DNA from: DASUPK01 sp963800285
GTDB lineage: Bacteria; Actinomycetota; Thermoleophilia; Solirubrobacterales; 70-9
Length of the DNA: 64,000 bases
NCBI GenBank assembly: GCA_963800285.1
Contig: CAWDAL010000012.1
Location: forward strand, 62,001-126,000
Direction: 5' to 3'
The notes beneath the pieces are model-generated. The model searched no databases, was not told the origin of the DNA, and saw only the letters and a list, made by a program, of their open reading frames with translations. Shown here in pieces: positions 30,623-39,120 of the stretch. A program made the translations under genes and the position numbers. How positions within the stretch are numbered: the stretch's first letter is position 1; every line of letters begins with the position of its first letter.

Positions 30623-31772
30623 GCGCCGCCGTGAGCACGGTGAACGCCGCCAGGGCGCCGAAGGCCAGATCGGCGTCGCCGCTCGCCAGTGCGGCGCCGA
30701 ACAGAGGCACCACCGGAATCGGGAAGACTCCGGCGCCGACCTGAAGCAGCCCGAGCCCGCCGATCGGATGATCCGGCAGCACGCGCTCGGCGGCGTCGTA
30801 GTAGTGCGGGTAGGGGAGGGAGAGCCCGACCCCCACCAGCGCGATCGCCACGGCGACCAGCCCGACCGATCTACCCTGGCCGAGCAGAACCAGCCCGGCC
30901 GCGGCGAGGGCGAGGCCGACGATCACCAGCAGCATCGTGCTCACCCCCGTCGCCGACCAGCGGCCCGCCAGATCGCGCATCAGCGCGGAGATCCCGAAGA
31001 GCATGAAGGAGAGCGCGCCGGCGATCGCCGCCGACATCCCGTCGCCCGACGTCAGGTAATGGACCAGCCAGGCGCCGATGATCAGCGGGATGTTCAGCGT
31101 CGCGTTCCCGAGCAGCTCGATGCGCCACCAGGCGCCGCTCGTCAGCGCCTCGTGCACCAGGCCCTCGCCTTCCGAGGGAGCGCGCATGACCGGTACCTGC
31201 TCGTTGGGGAGGATCGGCAGTGAGGCAAGCGCGAGGGCGGCGGTGATCACGAAGGGCACGCGCCAGTCGACGCCCTCGCCCTGCAGGATGCTGCCGAGGA
31301 AGAGGCTGGCGGCCACACCGAGCGTGAGCCCGGCGCCGAACAGCCCGAGCATCTTCAGGCCGCCCATCGCCCGGGCGTAGGCGGGTATGAAGACCGCCGC
31401 GAGGCCGAATGCCAGTCCCGCGATCAGCCGGCCCGCCGCGAGGACGGCAAAGCTGTCGCCGACAGCGATCAGCGCATTCCCGGCGACCGAGAGCAGGCAG
31501 CAGGCCCAGATCCCCTGCAGCACGCGGATCCTCCGGGCCAGCTCCGCACCGGCCAGGCTCGCGGTCGCTGCCCCGGCGAAGAAGAAGGTCCCCGAGAGCA
31601 GCCCCACCTCGGACAGGCTGAGGTCGAACTCCTGGCTGAGAGGGGCGACGACCGGCCCGACATTGCCGCAGTTCCACCCGGTGACCGCCAGGGCGAGGAC
31701 GAAGACGCCGATACTGCGCCGGGCGCTCACAACCTCGCCTTCTACCGGAGCGGGCGGATAGGGTCGCGCCAT
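30591..31772 (-). CDS. MFS transporter
   Basis: About 393 residues with roughly twelve hydrophobic segments, including RRSIGVFVLALAVTGWNCGN, LAAGRLIAGLAFGLAAVFIP and LVAVAIALVGVGLSLPYPHY. The loop-2/3 region has RRIRVLQGIW and the fifth-helix region GLTLGVAASLFLGSIL. It resembles cyanate/nitrate-type MFS carriers of the CynX group; the substrate is unknown. ATG 31772 and GTG 31730 are both possible starts. The latter gives a shorter N-terminus closer to other MFS proteins. Confidence 0.85.
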   Translation of the reverse strand: MARPYPPAPVEGEVVSARRSIGVFVLALAVTGWNCGNVGPVVAPLSQEFDLSLSEVGLLSGTFFFAGAATASLAGAELARRIRVLQGIWACCLLSVAGNALIAVGDSFAVLAAGRLIAGLAFGLAAVFIPAYARAMGGLKMLGLFGAGLTLGVAASLFLGSILQGEGVDWRVPFVITAALALASLPILPNEQVPVMRAPSEGEGLVHEALTSGAWWRIELLGNATLNIPLIIGAWLVHYLTSGDGMSAAIAGALSFMLFGISALMRDLAGRWSATGVSTMLLVIVGLALAAAGLVLLGQGRSVGLVAVAIALVGVGLSLPYPHYYDAAERVLPDHPIGGLGLLQVGAGVFPIPVVPLFGAALASGDADLAFGALAAFTVLTAALNARPSAVPG

Positions 31773-31829
31773 GCTCCAGCTCCGCAAGCGGCATACGAGC
31801 CCGGAGACCGGAACTTCGAGATCGCTGGC

Positions 31830-33617
31830 CTAGCGGCGCCGTTTGGACTTGTGCTTCTTGTGCTTCTTGAACGGACGCGGGTCCGGGCCGATGTCCGCGC
31901 CGCACACCGGTCCCGAGCAGACGGCCAGGCGGTTGAGCTTGGCGAGGAGCAGCTTGCGGACGGCCCGGTATCGCCGCGACTTCGCCACGGACTTGAGCTG
32001 GAACGGGTCGCGCCACATGTCGTAGAGCTCGACCTCGCCGGTTGAGTAGAGGAAGAGCGCGTAGCGGTCCGTGCGGATTCCGCGGTAGGCGGGCGCGTAG
32101 AGCTTGTACGCCGTGTCCACCGGCTCCTGCTCGATGTTGCGAACACCGCGGCGATGACAGAGGAGGGCGCGCCGGGGGCTCTTCCGCTTGAGCTTGCGAC
32201 AGCGGCGTTTGAGCTGCTTGCGCTCTCGCTTCTGCCGCTTCTTGAAGGCGCGCTTGGCGATGCGGTTCTGCGCCGTCGGCCCATCGGGGCCCTCATCGTC
32301 GATGTTGGCGCCAGTCTCCCCCTCGAGCAGGACGGGGCGGGTGGTGCGCAGAGAGGGCCGCTCTGCGAAGGGGAGCAGCGAGCGACCATCCTGGGCGATC
32401 GCGGGCGTGGCGCCCGCCACCTGGGCGATGGTCGAGGCGAAGTCGACGTTGGAGACCAGCTCGTCGGAGGTGGCGCCGGCCGGGATGCCCGGCCCGCGAA
32501 TGATCAGGGGGACGTGGCTCGAGGGCTCGTGCGGCAGATACTTGCCCTGGCGAATCCGGTGCTCGCCGCTGAAGTAGCCGTTGTCCGAGGCGAAGAGGAT
32601 GTAGGTGTTGTCGAGCTGGCCCTCCGCGGCGAGCGCGCCGACGATCGCGGACACCGCCTGATCCACGCTGCGCAACACCTCGAATCGACTACGCCGGCGC
32701 TGGTCGACCTGCGCGAGCTTCCAGGGTCCCAGCCGCGCCAGCCGGCGCAGGAAGAAGGGCTTGTCGGACATGTTGCGCTCGTTCGTTCCCGGCTCGGGAG
32801 CGAGGGGGAGACCGGCGAGGGTGCCCTGATCCCGCGGCGCGGGGGTGTACGGGGAATGGGGCGCGTTGAAGTCGACATTGAGGAAGAAGGGGGAGCCTCC
32901 GCTGAGCCTGTGGATCGCATCGACGGCCATCTGGCGGAAGACGTCCGTCTGGTAGTCGGAGGGGTTGTCTCCGTAGAAGCACGTGAAGGGCTGTCCGGGC
33001 GGAGACGGATCGCCGCTCGGGCAGGGCACCCCGCCCGACGGAGGCGGCTTCTCCCGGAGCCGGTAGTGGAAGTAGAGCTCGCCGCCGGGCTGCGAGGAGT
33101 CGTACTCGGAGAGCTTGCCGTACCACTCATTCCAGTCGGGCGGAATCGGCGGCGGCGCCCCCCCATAGCCGTTCAGGTACTTGCCGATCTGGACGTTGTA
33201 GTAGCCGGCCGCGTGCAACCAGGTCGGCAGGTCGCGCTGCTCGAGTCCCTGCTCATGGAAGCGTGGCCAGCCGCCCTGCGGCGGGCTGTTGCCGCGCACG
33301 CCGTTGTTGTGCATGTACTGGCCGGTGAAGATCGCGGCCCGAGACGGGCAGCAGAGCGGATACGAGATGTAGGCGCGGCTGAAGGTCGTGCCCTGGGCAC
33401 CCAGCAGCGCCGAGGTCTGGGGCAATCCGCTCATCTCATCCAGGGTTTGGTCGTCGGTCAGCAGCACCACTACGTTCGGCTTGCCGCTCGACTGCGCGCT
33501 GGCGCTTTCGCCCGCGCCGCCGATGAGCGTCGCGAGCAGCCCGATCCCGCAGAGCAGCACGACCGCCGCCGCGGTCCCGGCCCTCCGGATCCGTCTGCCC
33601 GACTGTGTGCCTGCCAT
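31830..33617 (-). CDS. Secreted sulfatase (arylsulfatase-like)
   Basis: An exported enzyme of about 595 residues. The signal peptide (AGTAAAVVLLCGIGLLATLI) is followed by the metal pair Asp55-Asp56 in VVVLLTDDQTLDEM and the formylglycine motif C-x-P-S-R at PLCCPSRAAIFTGQ (about residue 90). FASDNGYFSGEHRIRQGK and LYDMWRDPFQLKSVAK complete the sulfatase fold. A strongly basic, Cys-bounded insertion (CRKLKRKSPRRALLC) and a Lys/Arg/His-rich C-terminal tail are unusual. It hydrolyses an unknown sulfate ester outside the cell. The ATG at 33617 is preferred because it puts the signal peptide near the N-terminus. Confidence 0.87.
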   Translation of the reverse strand: MAGTQSGRRIRRAGTAAAVVLLCGIGLLATLIGGAGESASAQSSGKPNVVVLLTDDQTLDEMSGLPQTSALLGAQGTTFSRAYISYPLCCPSRAAIFTGQYMHNNGVRGNSPPQGGWPRFHEQGLEQRDLPTWLHAAGYYNVQIGKYLNGYGGAPPPIPPDWNEWYGKLSEYDSSQPGGELYFHYRLREKPPPSGGVPCPSGDPSPPGQPFTCFYGDNPSDYQTDVFRQMAVDAIHRLSGGSPFFLNVDFNAPHSPYTPAPRDQGTLAGLPLAPEPGTNERNMSDKPFFLRRLARLGPWKLAQVDQRRRSRFEVLRSVDQAVSAIVGALAAEGQLDNTYILFASDNGYFSGEHRIRQGKYLPHEPSSHVPLIIRGPGIPAGATSDELVSNVDFASTIAQVAGATPAIAQDGRSLLPFAERPSLRTTRPVLLEGETGANIDDEGPDGPTAQNRIAKRAFKKRQKRERKQLKRRCRKLKRKSPRRALLCHRRGVRNIEQEPVDTAYKLYAPAYRGIRTDRYALFLYSTGEVELYDMWRDPFQLKSVAKSRRYRAVRKLLLAKLNRLAVCSGPVCGADIGPDPRPFKKHKKHKSKRRR

Positions 33618-33743
33618 CGATTCAGGGAACGCACCCGCCCCGCTCGAGTTGCGCTCGGATGCCGGGTTACCCGGCCGCGGGGGCACGAAACTTCGCGAGT
33701 ACGGTCAGTGACCAGCGTGACATCCGCCATGCACTGAACTGGC

Positions 33744-35114
33744 TCAGGCGGCTGCGCCGAGCTTTGGCGAGCTCCACGGCTCGCCCAGGCGGCGGGTGAG
33801 CTCCTCGGTGAGCTCGGCGATCGCGATCCGCGACTGGTCGAGCGAGTCGCGGTCGCGGAGGGTGACGGTGTCGTCCTCCATCGTCTGATGGTCGACCGTG
33901 ATGCCCCAGGGCGTCCCGATCTCGTCCTGGCGGCGGTAGCGCTTCCCGATCGAGCCGCCGGTGTCGTACTCGGCGGGCATCAGGCCGCGCAGCGTCTCGT
34001 AGATCTCGCGGGCCTTCTCCGGCTGGCCGTCCTTGTTGACCAGCGGCAGCACCGCGACCTTGACAGGGGCGAGCCTGGGATGGAGGCGGAGCACCGTGCG
34101 CTGCCGCCCCTCGACCTCCTCGACGTCGTAGGCGTCGACCATGAAGGAGAGCATCGCCCGGTCGACCCCGGCCGCCGGCTCGATCACGTGCGGGACGAAG
34201 CGGTCGCCGGAGCCCGAGTCGACGTACTCGAGCTTCTCCCCGGAGAACTCCGCATGCTGACTCAGATCGAAGTCGCCGCGGTTGGCGATTCCCTCCAGCT
34301 CGGACCAGCCCATCGGGAAGAGATACTCGATGTCGGACGTCGCGCTGGAGTAGTGGGAGAGCTCGTCCGCTCCGTGGGCGCGCAGGCGAAGCTGGTCCGG
34401 GCGAATGCCGAGATCGGTGTACCAGCGCATCCGCTCCTCCATCCAGCGCTCGTGCCACTCGGCGGCCTCGGCGGGCGGGACGAAGAACTCCATCTCCATC
34501 TGCTCGAACTCGAGGGTCCGGAAGATGAAGTTGCCGGGGGTGATCTCGTTGCGGAAGGACTTGCCGATCTGGGCGATCCCGAACGGGGGCTTCTTGCGCG
34601 CGAAGCTGAGCACGTTCTTGAAGTTGATGAAGATGCCCTGCGCCGTCTCCGGGCGCAGGAAGGCTCGGTTGTTCTCGTCGTGGACGGGGCCGACGTGGGT
34701 CTCGAACATCAGGTTGAACTGGCGCGGCTCCGACAGCTCGCCACCGCACTCGGGACAGCGGATCTCGCCCTCGGCGTCCTCGGCGCCGAGCTGCTCCTCG
34801 CGCAGATGGTCGTCCCGCCAGCGCTTCTTGCACTCCCCGAGGCACTGGACGAGGGGATCGGTGAATCCCGCGAGGTGGCCGGAGGCCTCCCAGACCCTCG
34901 GGTTCTGGATGATCGCCGAGTCGAGGGCGACGATGTCGTCGCGCTCCTGGATCATCGCGCGCCACCACTCCCCCTTCACGTTGTTCTTGAGCAGCACGCC
35001 GTAGTGCCCGTAGTCGTAGGTGTTGGCGAAGCCGCCGTAGATCTCCGACGCCGGGAAGATGAAGCCGCGCCGCTTGCAGAGCGCGACGATGTCCTCGAGC
35101 CGCAGGTCGCCCAT
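33744..35114 (-). CDS. glyQS: Glycyl-tRNA synthetase (alpha-2 type)
   Basis: A class II synthetase of about 456 residues. Motif segments are ALCKRRGFIFPASEIYGGFA near the N-terminus, LMFETHVGP, RPETAQGIFINFKNVL (motif 2 region), FRNEITPGNFIFRTLEFEQM, EYLFPMGWSELEGIANRGDF and the motif 3 region EPAAGVDRAMLSFM. A zinc-like CLGECKKRW/CPECGGE pair sits in the insertion. The C-terminal anticodon-binding domain starts at about residue 350 (LAPVKVAVLPLVNKDGQPEK). It charges tRNA-Gly. I prefer ATG 35114; a TTG at 35123 is also possible. Confidence 0.93.
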   Translation of the reverse strand: MGDLRLEDIVALCKRRGFIFPASEIYGGFANTYDYGHYGVLLKNNVKGEWWRAMIQERDDIVALDSAIIQNPRVWEASGHLAGFTDPLVQCLGECKKRWRDDHLREEQLGAEDAEGEIRCPECGGELSEPRQFNLMFETHVGPVHDENNRAFLRPETAQGIFINFKNVLSFARKKPPFGIAQIGKSFRNEITPGNFIFRTLEFEQMEMEFFVPPAEAAEWHERWMEERMRWYTDLGIRPDQLRLRAHGADELSHYSSATSDIEYLFPMGWSELEGIANRGDFDLSQHAEFSGEKLEYVDSGSGDRFVPHVIEPAAGVDRAMLSFMVDAYDVEEVEGRQRTVLRLHPRLAPVKVAVLPLVNKDGQPEKAREIYETLRGLMPAEYDTGGSIGKRYRRQDEIGTPWGITVDHQTMEDDTVTLRDRDSLDQSRIAIAELTEELTRRLGEPWSSPKLGAAA

Positions 35115-35182
35115 GAGCCTCAAGTTAAACGGAGGCTCGCGTGCGGTGCCCGGCGGTGCTGCCCACTACCCTCTCGCCTGCG

Positions 35183-35482
35183 ATGCCGATCTACGAATAC
35201 CGCTGCACCAACGGGCACACCTTCGAGGTGATCCAGAGCATGTCCGACGATCCCATCGAGACCTGCGAGCAGTGCGGCGCGCCCGTCGAGCGGGTCTTCC
35301 ACCCGGTCGCGGTGCACTTCAAGGGGTCCGGCTTCTACTCCACGGACTACAAGAGCAAGTCGAAGTCAGGGAGCGGCGACGGCGGCTCGTCGTCGAGCGA
35401 CTCCTCTGATTCCTCGAGTTCCGAGTCGAAGAAGGCCGAGTCGGGCTCGGACAAGGCCGCGACCAGCTCGAGCTCGGATTAG
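35183..35482 (+). CDS. FmdB-family zinc-ribbon protein
   Basis: A 99-residue protein starting MPIYEYRCTNGHTFEVIQSM, with CEQCGAPVERVFHPVAV, the FmdB/CxxC_CxxC zinc-ribbon signature. Four Cys residues in two pairs form the metal site. The C-terminal third is Ser-rich and of low complexity (GGSSSSDSSDSSSSE). The family has been annotated as regulatory, but its role is not settled. It is divergent from glyQS, and its stop faces the LCP gene 9 bases away. Confidence 0.85.
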   Translation: MPIYEYRCTNGHTFEVIQSMSDDPIETCEQCGAPVERVFHPVAVHFKGSGFYSTDYKSKSKSGSGDGGSSSSDSSDSSSSESKKAESGSDKAATSSSSD

Positions 35483-35491
35483 GTCCTTCGC

Positions 35492-36865
35492 CTAAGGCGA
35501 GCAGGCCGGCCGGCGCGGCGGGTCGCCCCCGAGCAGCTTGTGGACGGCCTCGTCGCAGGCGCCCTGCGGGACCTCCAAGCTGCCGTCCGAGTTCGTCCCA
35601 ACCCCTCCTTTGTCGCTGCCCAGCACATTGGTCTCCCCGCTGCCACCGAGGATCGCCGCGATCGCCAACTGCGGGAGGGTGAAGCCGCCCATGTCGCTGA
35701 TGAACGCCTTCGGCGCATTCCAGCCGATCCAGGGGCCCTTGACGAAGTTGTAGGGAAAGCGGGTGATGCTGGTCAGGCGTCCCTTGATCGCGTTGAGGAC
35801 GGCCTGCTGGCGGGCGGCGCGGTCGCGATCGTCCTCCGAGGGGTCGCAGTTGTTGTGCCGGATCCGTGCGTAGGCGAGCGCCTTGTCGCCCTGCAGGGTG
35901 ACGTCCCCGGGCGGCAGTTTGAGCGAGACGCCGCCCTGCTTCTTGCCCCCGTCGACATCGCCGCAGACGACGGCGCCCTTCTTGTTCGGGTTGCCCGGCA
36001 CGTGGATCGTGACGCCGCCGAGGGTGTTGATGAAGTCGGCGAAGCCGTCGAAGTCGACGATCACGATGTGATTGATGTCGATGCCGAGGAAGTCCTCGAC
36101 CGTCTTGATCGTCTCTGCCGGGTTGCCGTTGGTGCTCTGCGTGTTGCAGGCGAGCGAGGCGTTGATCTTCTGCGTGCCGCAGTTCGGGATCGCCGCGTAG
36201 CTGTCTCGTGGGATCGAGAGCTTGCGGAATGACGTGAGGGATGCGTGCAGCACCATGATCGTGTCCGCCCGCGGGGGGCCCTGCCCCTCGCTGCCGTTTG
36301 CGTTGTGCTGCGTCTTGCCGCGGCGGTCGCCGCCCAGGATGAGGATGTTCTGGCCGGCCAGCACCGCAGGGCCGCCCTTGAGCGCGTCCTTGGCGGACTG
36401 CGGGAGCTTGCCCTTCTGGATCTGGGCGGAGATCGCGAAGGTGATGAAGCTGAGCAGCAGCCAGCCGACGGCGAAGATCAGGATCCAGCGCAGCCAGGGT
36501 CGCTTGCCGCCGGTCAGCCTCCCGAAGAAGCCGCGGATGCCGCCGCCGCGCCCGGAGTCGCGGCGAATGCTGTCCAGGCTCGGCTTGCGAAGCCGATCCC
36601 GCAGGCTGGGCCGGGAGCGATAGACGGTGTACGGGGGCTTCTCGCCCCTGCCTCCCTTGCCGGCCGTGGGCTTCTTGCGCTGGGGGGCGGCCCGCTTCTG
36701 GCCGCCACGGCCGCTTCGCCCGTAGACGGTGTACTCCGGCTTCTTTCCCTTTTCGGGCTCGCCTTTCGCCCCGGAGGAACCAGGCTTCTTGGGCTCCGCA
36801 GGCTTCCCACCGCCTTTGGAGCCCTCGGGCCGCTTCGGCGGCCGGTCATCTCCCTGCGGAGACAT
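35492..36865 (-). CDS. LytR-CpsA-Psr (LCP) family cell-wall glycopolymer ligase
   Basis: A 457-residue protein. The cytosolic N-terminal part is disordered, basic and Gly/Pro-rich with two YTVY motifs. One membrane helix (WLRWILIFAVGWLLLSFITF) follows at about 135-155. The extracytoplasmic LCP domain has NILILGGDRRGKT, PRADTIMVLHASLTSFRKLS, IPRDSYAAIP, NTLGGVTIHV and YARIRHNNCDPSEDDRDRAA. These Arg/Asp residues bind pyrophosphate-lipid substrates. LCP enzymes attach wall polymers to peptidoglycan. It is divergent from the glucokinase gene. Confidence 0.9.
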   Translation of the reverse strand: MSPQGDDRPPKRPEGSKGGGKPAEPKKPGSSGAKGEPEKGKKPEYTVYGRSGRGGQKRAAPQRKKPTAGKGGRGEKPPYTVYRSRPSLRDRLRKPSLDSIRRDSGRGGGIRGFFGRLTGGKRPWLRWILIFAVGWLLLSFITFAISAQIQKGKLPQSAKDALKGGPAVLAGQNILILGGDRRGKTQHNANGSEGQGPPRADTIMVLHASLTSFRKLSIPRDSYAAIPNCGTQKINASLACNTQSTNGNPAETIKTVEDFLGIDINHIVIVDFDGFADFINTLGGVTIHVPGNPNKKGAVVCGDVDGGKKQGGVSLKLPPGDVTLQGDKALAYARIRHNNCDPSEDDRDRAARQQAVLNAIKGRLTSITRFPYNFVKGPWIGWNAPKAFISDMGGFTLPQLAIAAILGGSGETNVLGSDKGGVGTNSDGSLEVPQGACDEAVHKLLGGDPPRRPACSP

Positions 36866-36913
36866 GGGATATCAATACTTACGCATGCCGATGCCAGACC
36901 CCTTTACGTCCTC

Positions 36914-37870
36914 TTGACCCCCCGCGAGACGATCGGCGTCGACCTGGGGGGAACCAAGATGGCCGTCGGCGTGATCGACTCCGAGCAGCAGATCCACTAC
37001 GAGGGCAAGGAATCGTCGATCGGCCTGACCGAGGACGAGCTGGTCGAGGACCTCGGCAGGGAGCTCCGGGAGGCGAGGGACGCGAGACCCGATGTCGTCT
37101 GCGCCGGTCTCGGGATCCCGGCCACCATCGATCACGATCGAGGCCTGGCGATCTCTGCGGTCAACCTCGAGATCACGGACGTTCCTCTCCGTGACCTGAT
37201 GGCGAAGCAGCTGGGGCTGCCGGTCTACATGGACAACGATGCCAACGTCGCGGCGCTGGCCGAGTTCCTGTTCGGGGCAGGCCGCGGGGCACGCAACGTG
37301 GTGATGTTGACCATCGGGACCGGGATCGGCGGCGGCTTGATCCTCGACGGGGAGATCTATCGCGGGTCGATCGGCGCCGGTGCGGAGCTGGGCCACATCG
37401 TGGTCCAGGAGGATGGGCCTCCCTGCCAGGGCAACTGCCCCAACCACGGCTGCGTCGAGACGCTGGCGTCGGGGACCGCGATCGCGCGGGAGGGAAAGAG
37501 GGCCGCGGAGCGCGAGCCCGACTCGGCCCTCGGCAAGGCGCTCGCGGCCGGCCCGATCGTCGGCAGGACGGTGACCGAGTTGGCGATGAAGGGCGATTCA
37601 CTCGCCGGGGAGGTCGTCGCCGAGGCGGGCAGACACCTCGGCGTCGCGCTGGCAAGCCTCGCCAACATCTTCGATCCCGACCTGTTCGTGATCGGCGGCG
37701 GGGTCTCGGCGGTCGGCGACCTGATGCTCGACCCCGCGCGCCAGGAGCTGCGGACGCGGGCGCTGCCGCCGATGAACAAGGCTCCTGTGAGGCTGGCCGA
37801 GCTCGGCCCGGAGGCGGGAATGATCGGCGCGGCGGCCATGGCGCTGATCGAGCTGGACGGGGAGAGCTAA
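36914..37870 (+). CDS. glkA: ROK-family glucokinase
   Basis: A protein of about 318 residues from TTG 36914, which begins directly with RETIGVDLGGTKMAVGVIDS (phosphate-binding loop 1). Further signals are VYMDNDANVAALAEFLFGAG (catalytic Asp in DNDAN), MLTIGTGIGGGLILDGEIYR and GAELGHIVVQEDGPPCQGNC followed by PNHGCVE, the ExGH and Cys-rich zinc motif of ROK kinases. It phosphorylates glucose or a similar hexose. Only 3 bases separate it from rsmI. The upstream open frame overlaps the antisense LCP gene and is rejected. Confidence 0.87.
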   Translation: MTPRETIGVDLGGTKMAVGVIDSEQQIHYEGKESSIGLTEDELVEDLGRELREARDARPDVVCAGLGIPATIDHDRGLAISAVNLEITDVPLRDLMAKQLGLPVYMDNDANVAALAEFLFGAGRGARNVVMLTIGTGIGGGLILDGEIYRGSIGAGAELGHIVVQEDGPPCQGNCPNHGCVETLASGTAIAREGKRAAEREPDSALGKALAAGPIVGRTVTELAMKGDSLAGEVVAEAGRHLGVALASLANIFDPDLFVIGGGVSAVGDLMLDPARQELRTRALPPMNKAPVRLAELGPEAGMIGAAAMALIELDGES

Positions 37871-37873
37871 GAG

Positions 37874-38695
37874 ATGCCGGGGAAGCTCGTCGTCTGCCCG
37901 ACCCCGATCGGGAATCTCGAGGACATCACCCTCCGGGTGCGGCGGGCGCTGTACGAGGCCGACGTCATCGCCTGCGAGGACACCCGCCGGACCGGGCTGC
38001 TGCTGGAGCGCCTCGAGATCCAGGCGATGCGGCTGGTCTCCTACCACGAGGGCAACGAGGCGGATCGGGCCAGGGAGCTGGCCCAGCGGATCGAGCGCGG
38101 GGACAGCGTCGCCCTGGTCTCCGACGCCGGCACCCCGGCGATCTCCGACCCGGGCTTTCGCCTGATCCGGGCGTGTATCGACCGCGACCTCGACATCGAG
38201 GTGCTTCCCGGCCCGTCGTCGATCATCACGGCGCTCGTGGTGTCGGGCCTGCCGACGCACCGCTTCCGCTTCCAGGGCTTCCTGCCCCGGAGGACGGGTG
38301 AGCTGGAACGGGTCCTTCAGTCCACCGAGACGCTGATCGCCTTCGAGTCGCCACGGCGCCTGCCGGAGTCGCTGCGGGCGCTGGCCCAGCTGGCGCCGGA
38401 CCGCCCGGCCGCCGTCTGCCGAGAGCTCACCAAGCTCCACGAGGAGATCGTCCGGGGGACGCTCGGCGAGCTCTCCCGGCGCTTTCGCGACGAGGCCCGC
38501 GGGGAGATCGTGGTGGTGATCGGACCGGCGGCCGAAAGGGGAACGGCCGACATCGGGTTCGCCACCGACGCGCTCCGTGGCCTGATCCGAGCCGGGGCGC
38601 GGCCCAGGGCCGCGGCGAGCGTGGTGTCCGCGCTCACCGGAGTACCGGCGAACGACCTCTACAAGGGGATCACGGGCCGCGAACCGCGTCGATAG
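37874..38695 (+). CDS. rsmI: 16S rRNA (cytidine1402-2'-O)-methyltransferase
   Basis: A 273-residue tetrapyrrole-methylase-fold enzyme with LVVCPTPIGNLEDITLRVRR, ADVIACEDTRRTGLLLERL, LVSYHEGNE, VALVSDAGTPAISDPGFRLI and VLPGPSSIITALVVSGLPTH, all hallmarks of RsmI. It methylates the ribose of C1402 in 16S rRNA using SAM. It precedes a RemA-like gene and metG, the same place rsmI holds near abrB-metG in Bacillus. Confidence 0.95.
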   Translation: MPGKLVVCPTPIGNLEDITLRVRRALYEADVIACEDTRRTGLLLERLEIQAMRLVSYHEGNEADRARELAQRIERGDSVALVSDAGTPAISDPGFRLIRACIDRDLDIEVLPGPSSIITALVVSGLPTHRFRFQGFLPRRTGELERVLQSTETLIAFESPRRLPESLRALAQLAPDRPAAVCRELTKLHEEIVRGTLGELSRRFRDEARGEIVVVIGPAAERGTADIGFATDALRGLIRAGARPRAAASVVSALTGVPANDLYKGITGREPRR

Positions 38696-38732
38696 CAGGG
38701 GTTTCTCCGGTCCTCGCGCTACCGTGAACGGC

Positions 38733-39008
38733 ATGGCAAAGCGCGAGGCTCGAATGATCTCCCTCGGCTACGGCAAGTTCGCCCGGGCCGACCGCATCTA
38801 CGCGCTGGTCCCGCTCGATCCCAAGGACCGCGGCGAGGGCCGCCGGACCTACGTGCACGTCGACGACCTGGCGGAGCCGATCGTCGCCTCGCGCTCCGAG
38901 CGGGCGATCCTCAACGACGTCGAGGACGCGCTGACCGAGGCCGCTGGCATCCCGCGTCGCCGCCGCCGCTCGGGCGGAGGGTCGAAGGGGCAGGAGAAGC
39001 TCCTGTAG
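38733..39008 (+). CDS. RemA/DUF370-like small protein
   Basis: A protein of about 91 residues: ARMISLGYGKFARADRIYAL, then VPLDPKDRGEGRRTYVHVDD and SERAILNDVEDALTEAAG, with a basic, Gly-rich tail. The [IM]-x-[IL]-G-[YF]-G-x-[FI] start, the ADRI-x-A-[IL]-V segment, the GRRT turn and the late helix starting with a Ser-x-[HR] region resemble RemA/DUF370 DNA-binding regulators. Similarity is moderate, so the call is tentative. It occupies the position between rsmI and metG where Bacillus carries abrB. GTG 38724 is an alternative start. Confidence 0.6.
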   Translation: MAKREARMISLGYGKFARADRIYALVPLDPKDRGEGRRTYVHVDDLAEPIVASRSERAILNDVEDALTEAAGIPRRRRRSGGGSKGQEKLL

Positions 39009-39101
39009 CGGCCACCAGGCCGCGCCATCCAGGAGCGAAGGGCGAAGCCCGGAGCGACTTATCGAGGGCGGCCGCTTGTGGCCGCGATCTGATGGCGAAG
39101 C
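39009..39101 (-). repeat. Family C repeat, inverted copy
   Basis: Read on the minus strand it starts GCTTCGCCATCAGATCGCGG, continues CCACAAGCGGCCGCCCTCG, ATAAGTCGCTCCGGGCTTCG, CCCTTCGCTCCTGG and ends GCGGCCTGGTGGCCGC. This is the same unit as the tandem array at 42077-42424. It fills the gap between the RemA-like gene and metG. Confidence 0.72.
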
Positions 39102-39120
39102 GGGTCCAGCGGCCACCTTT

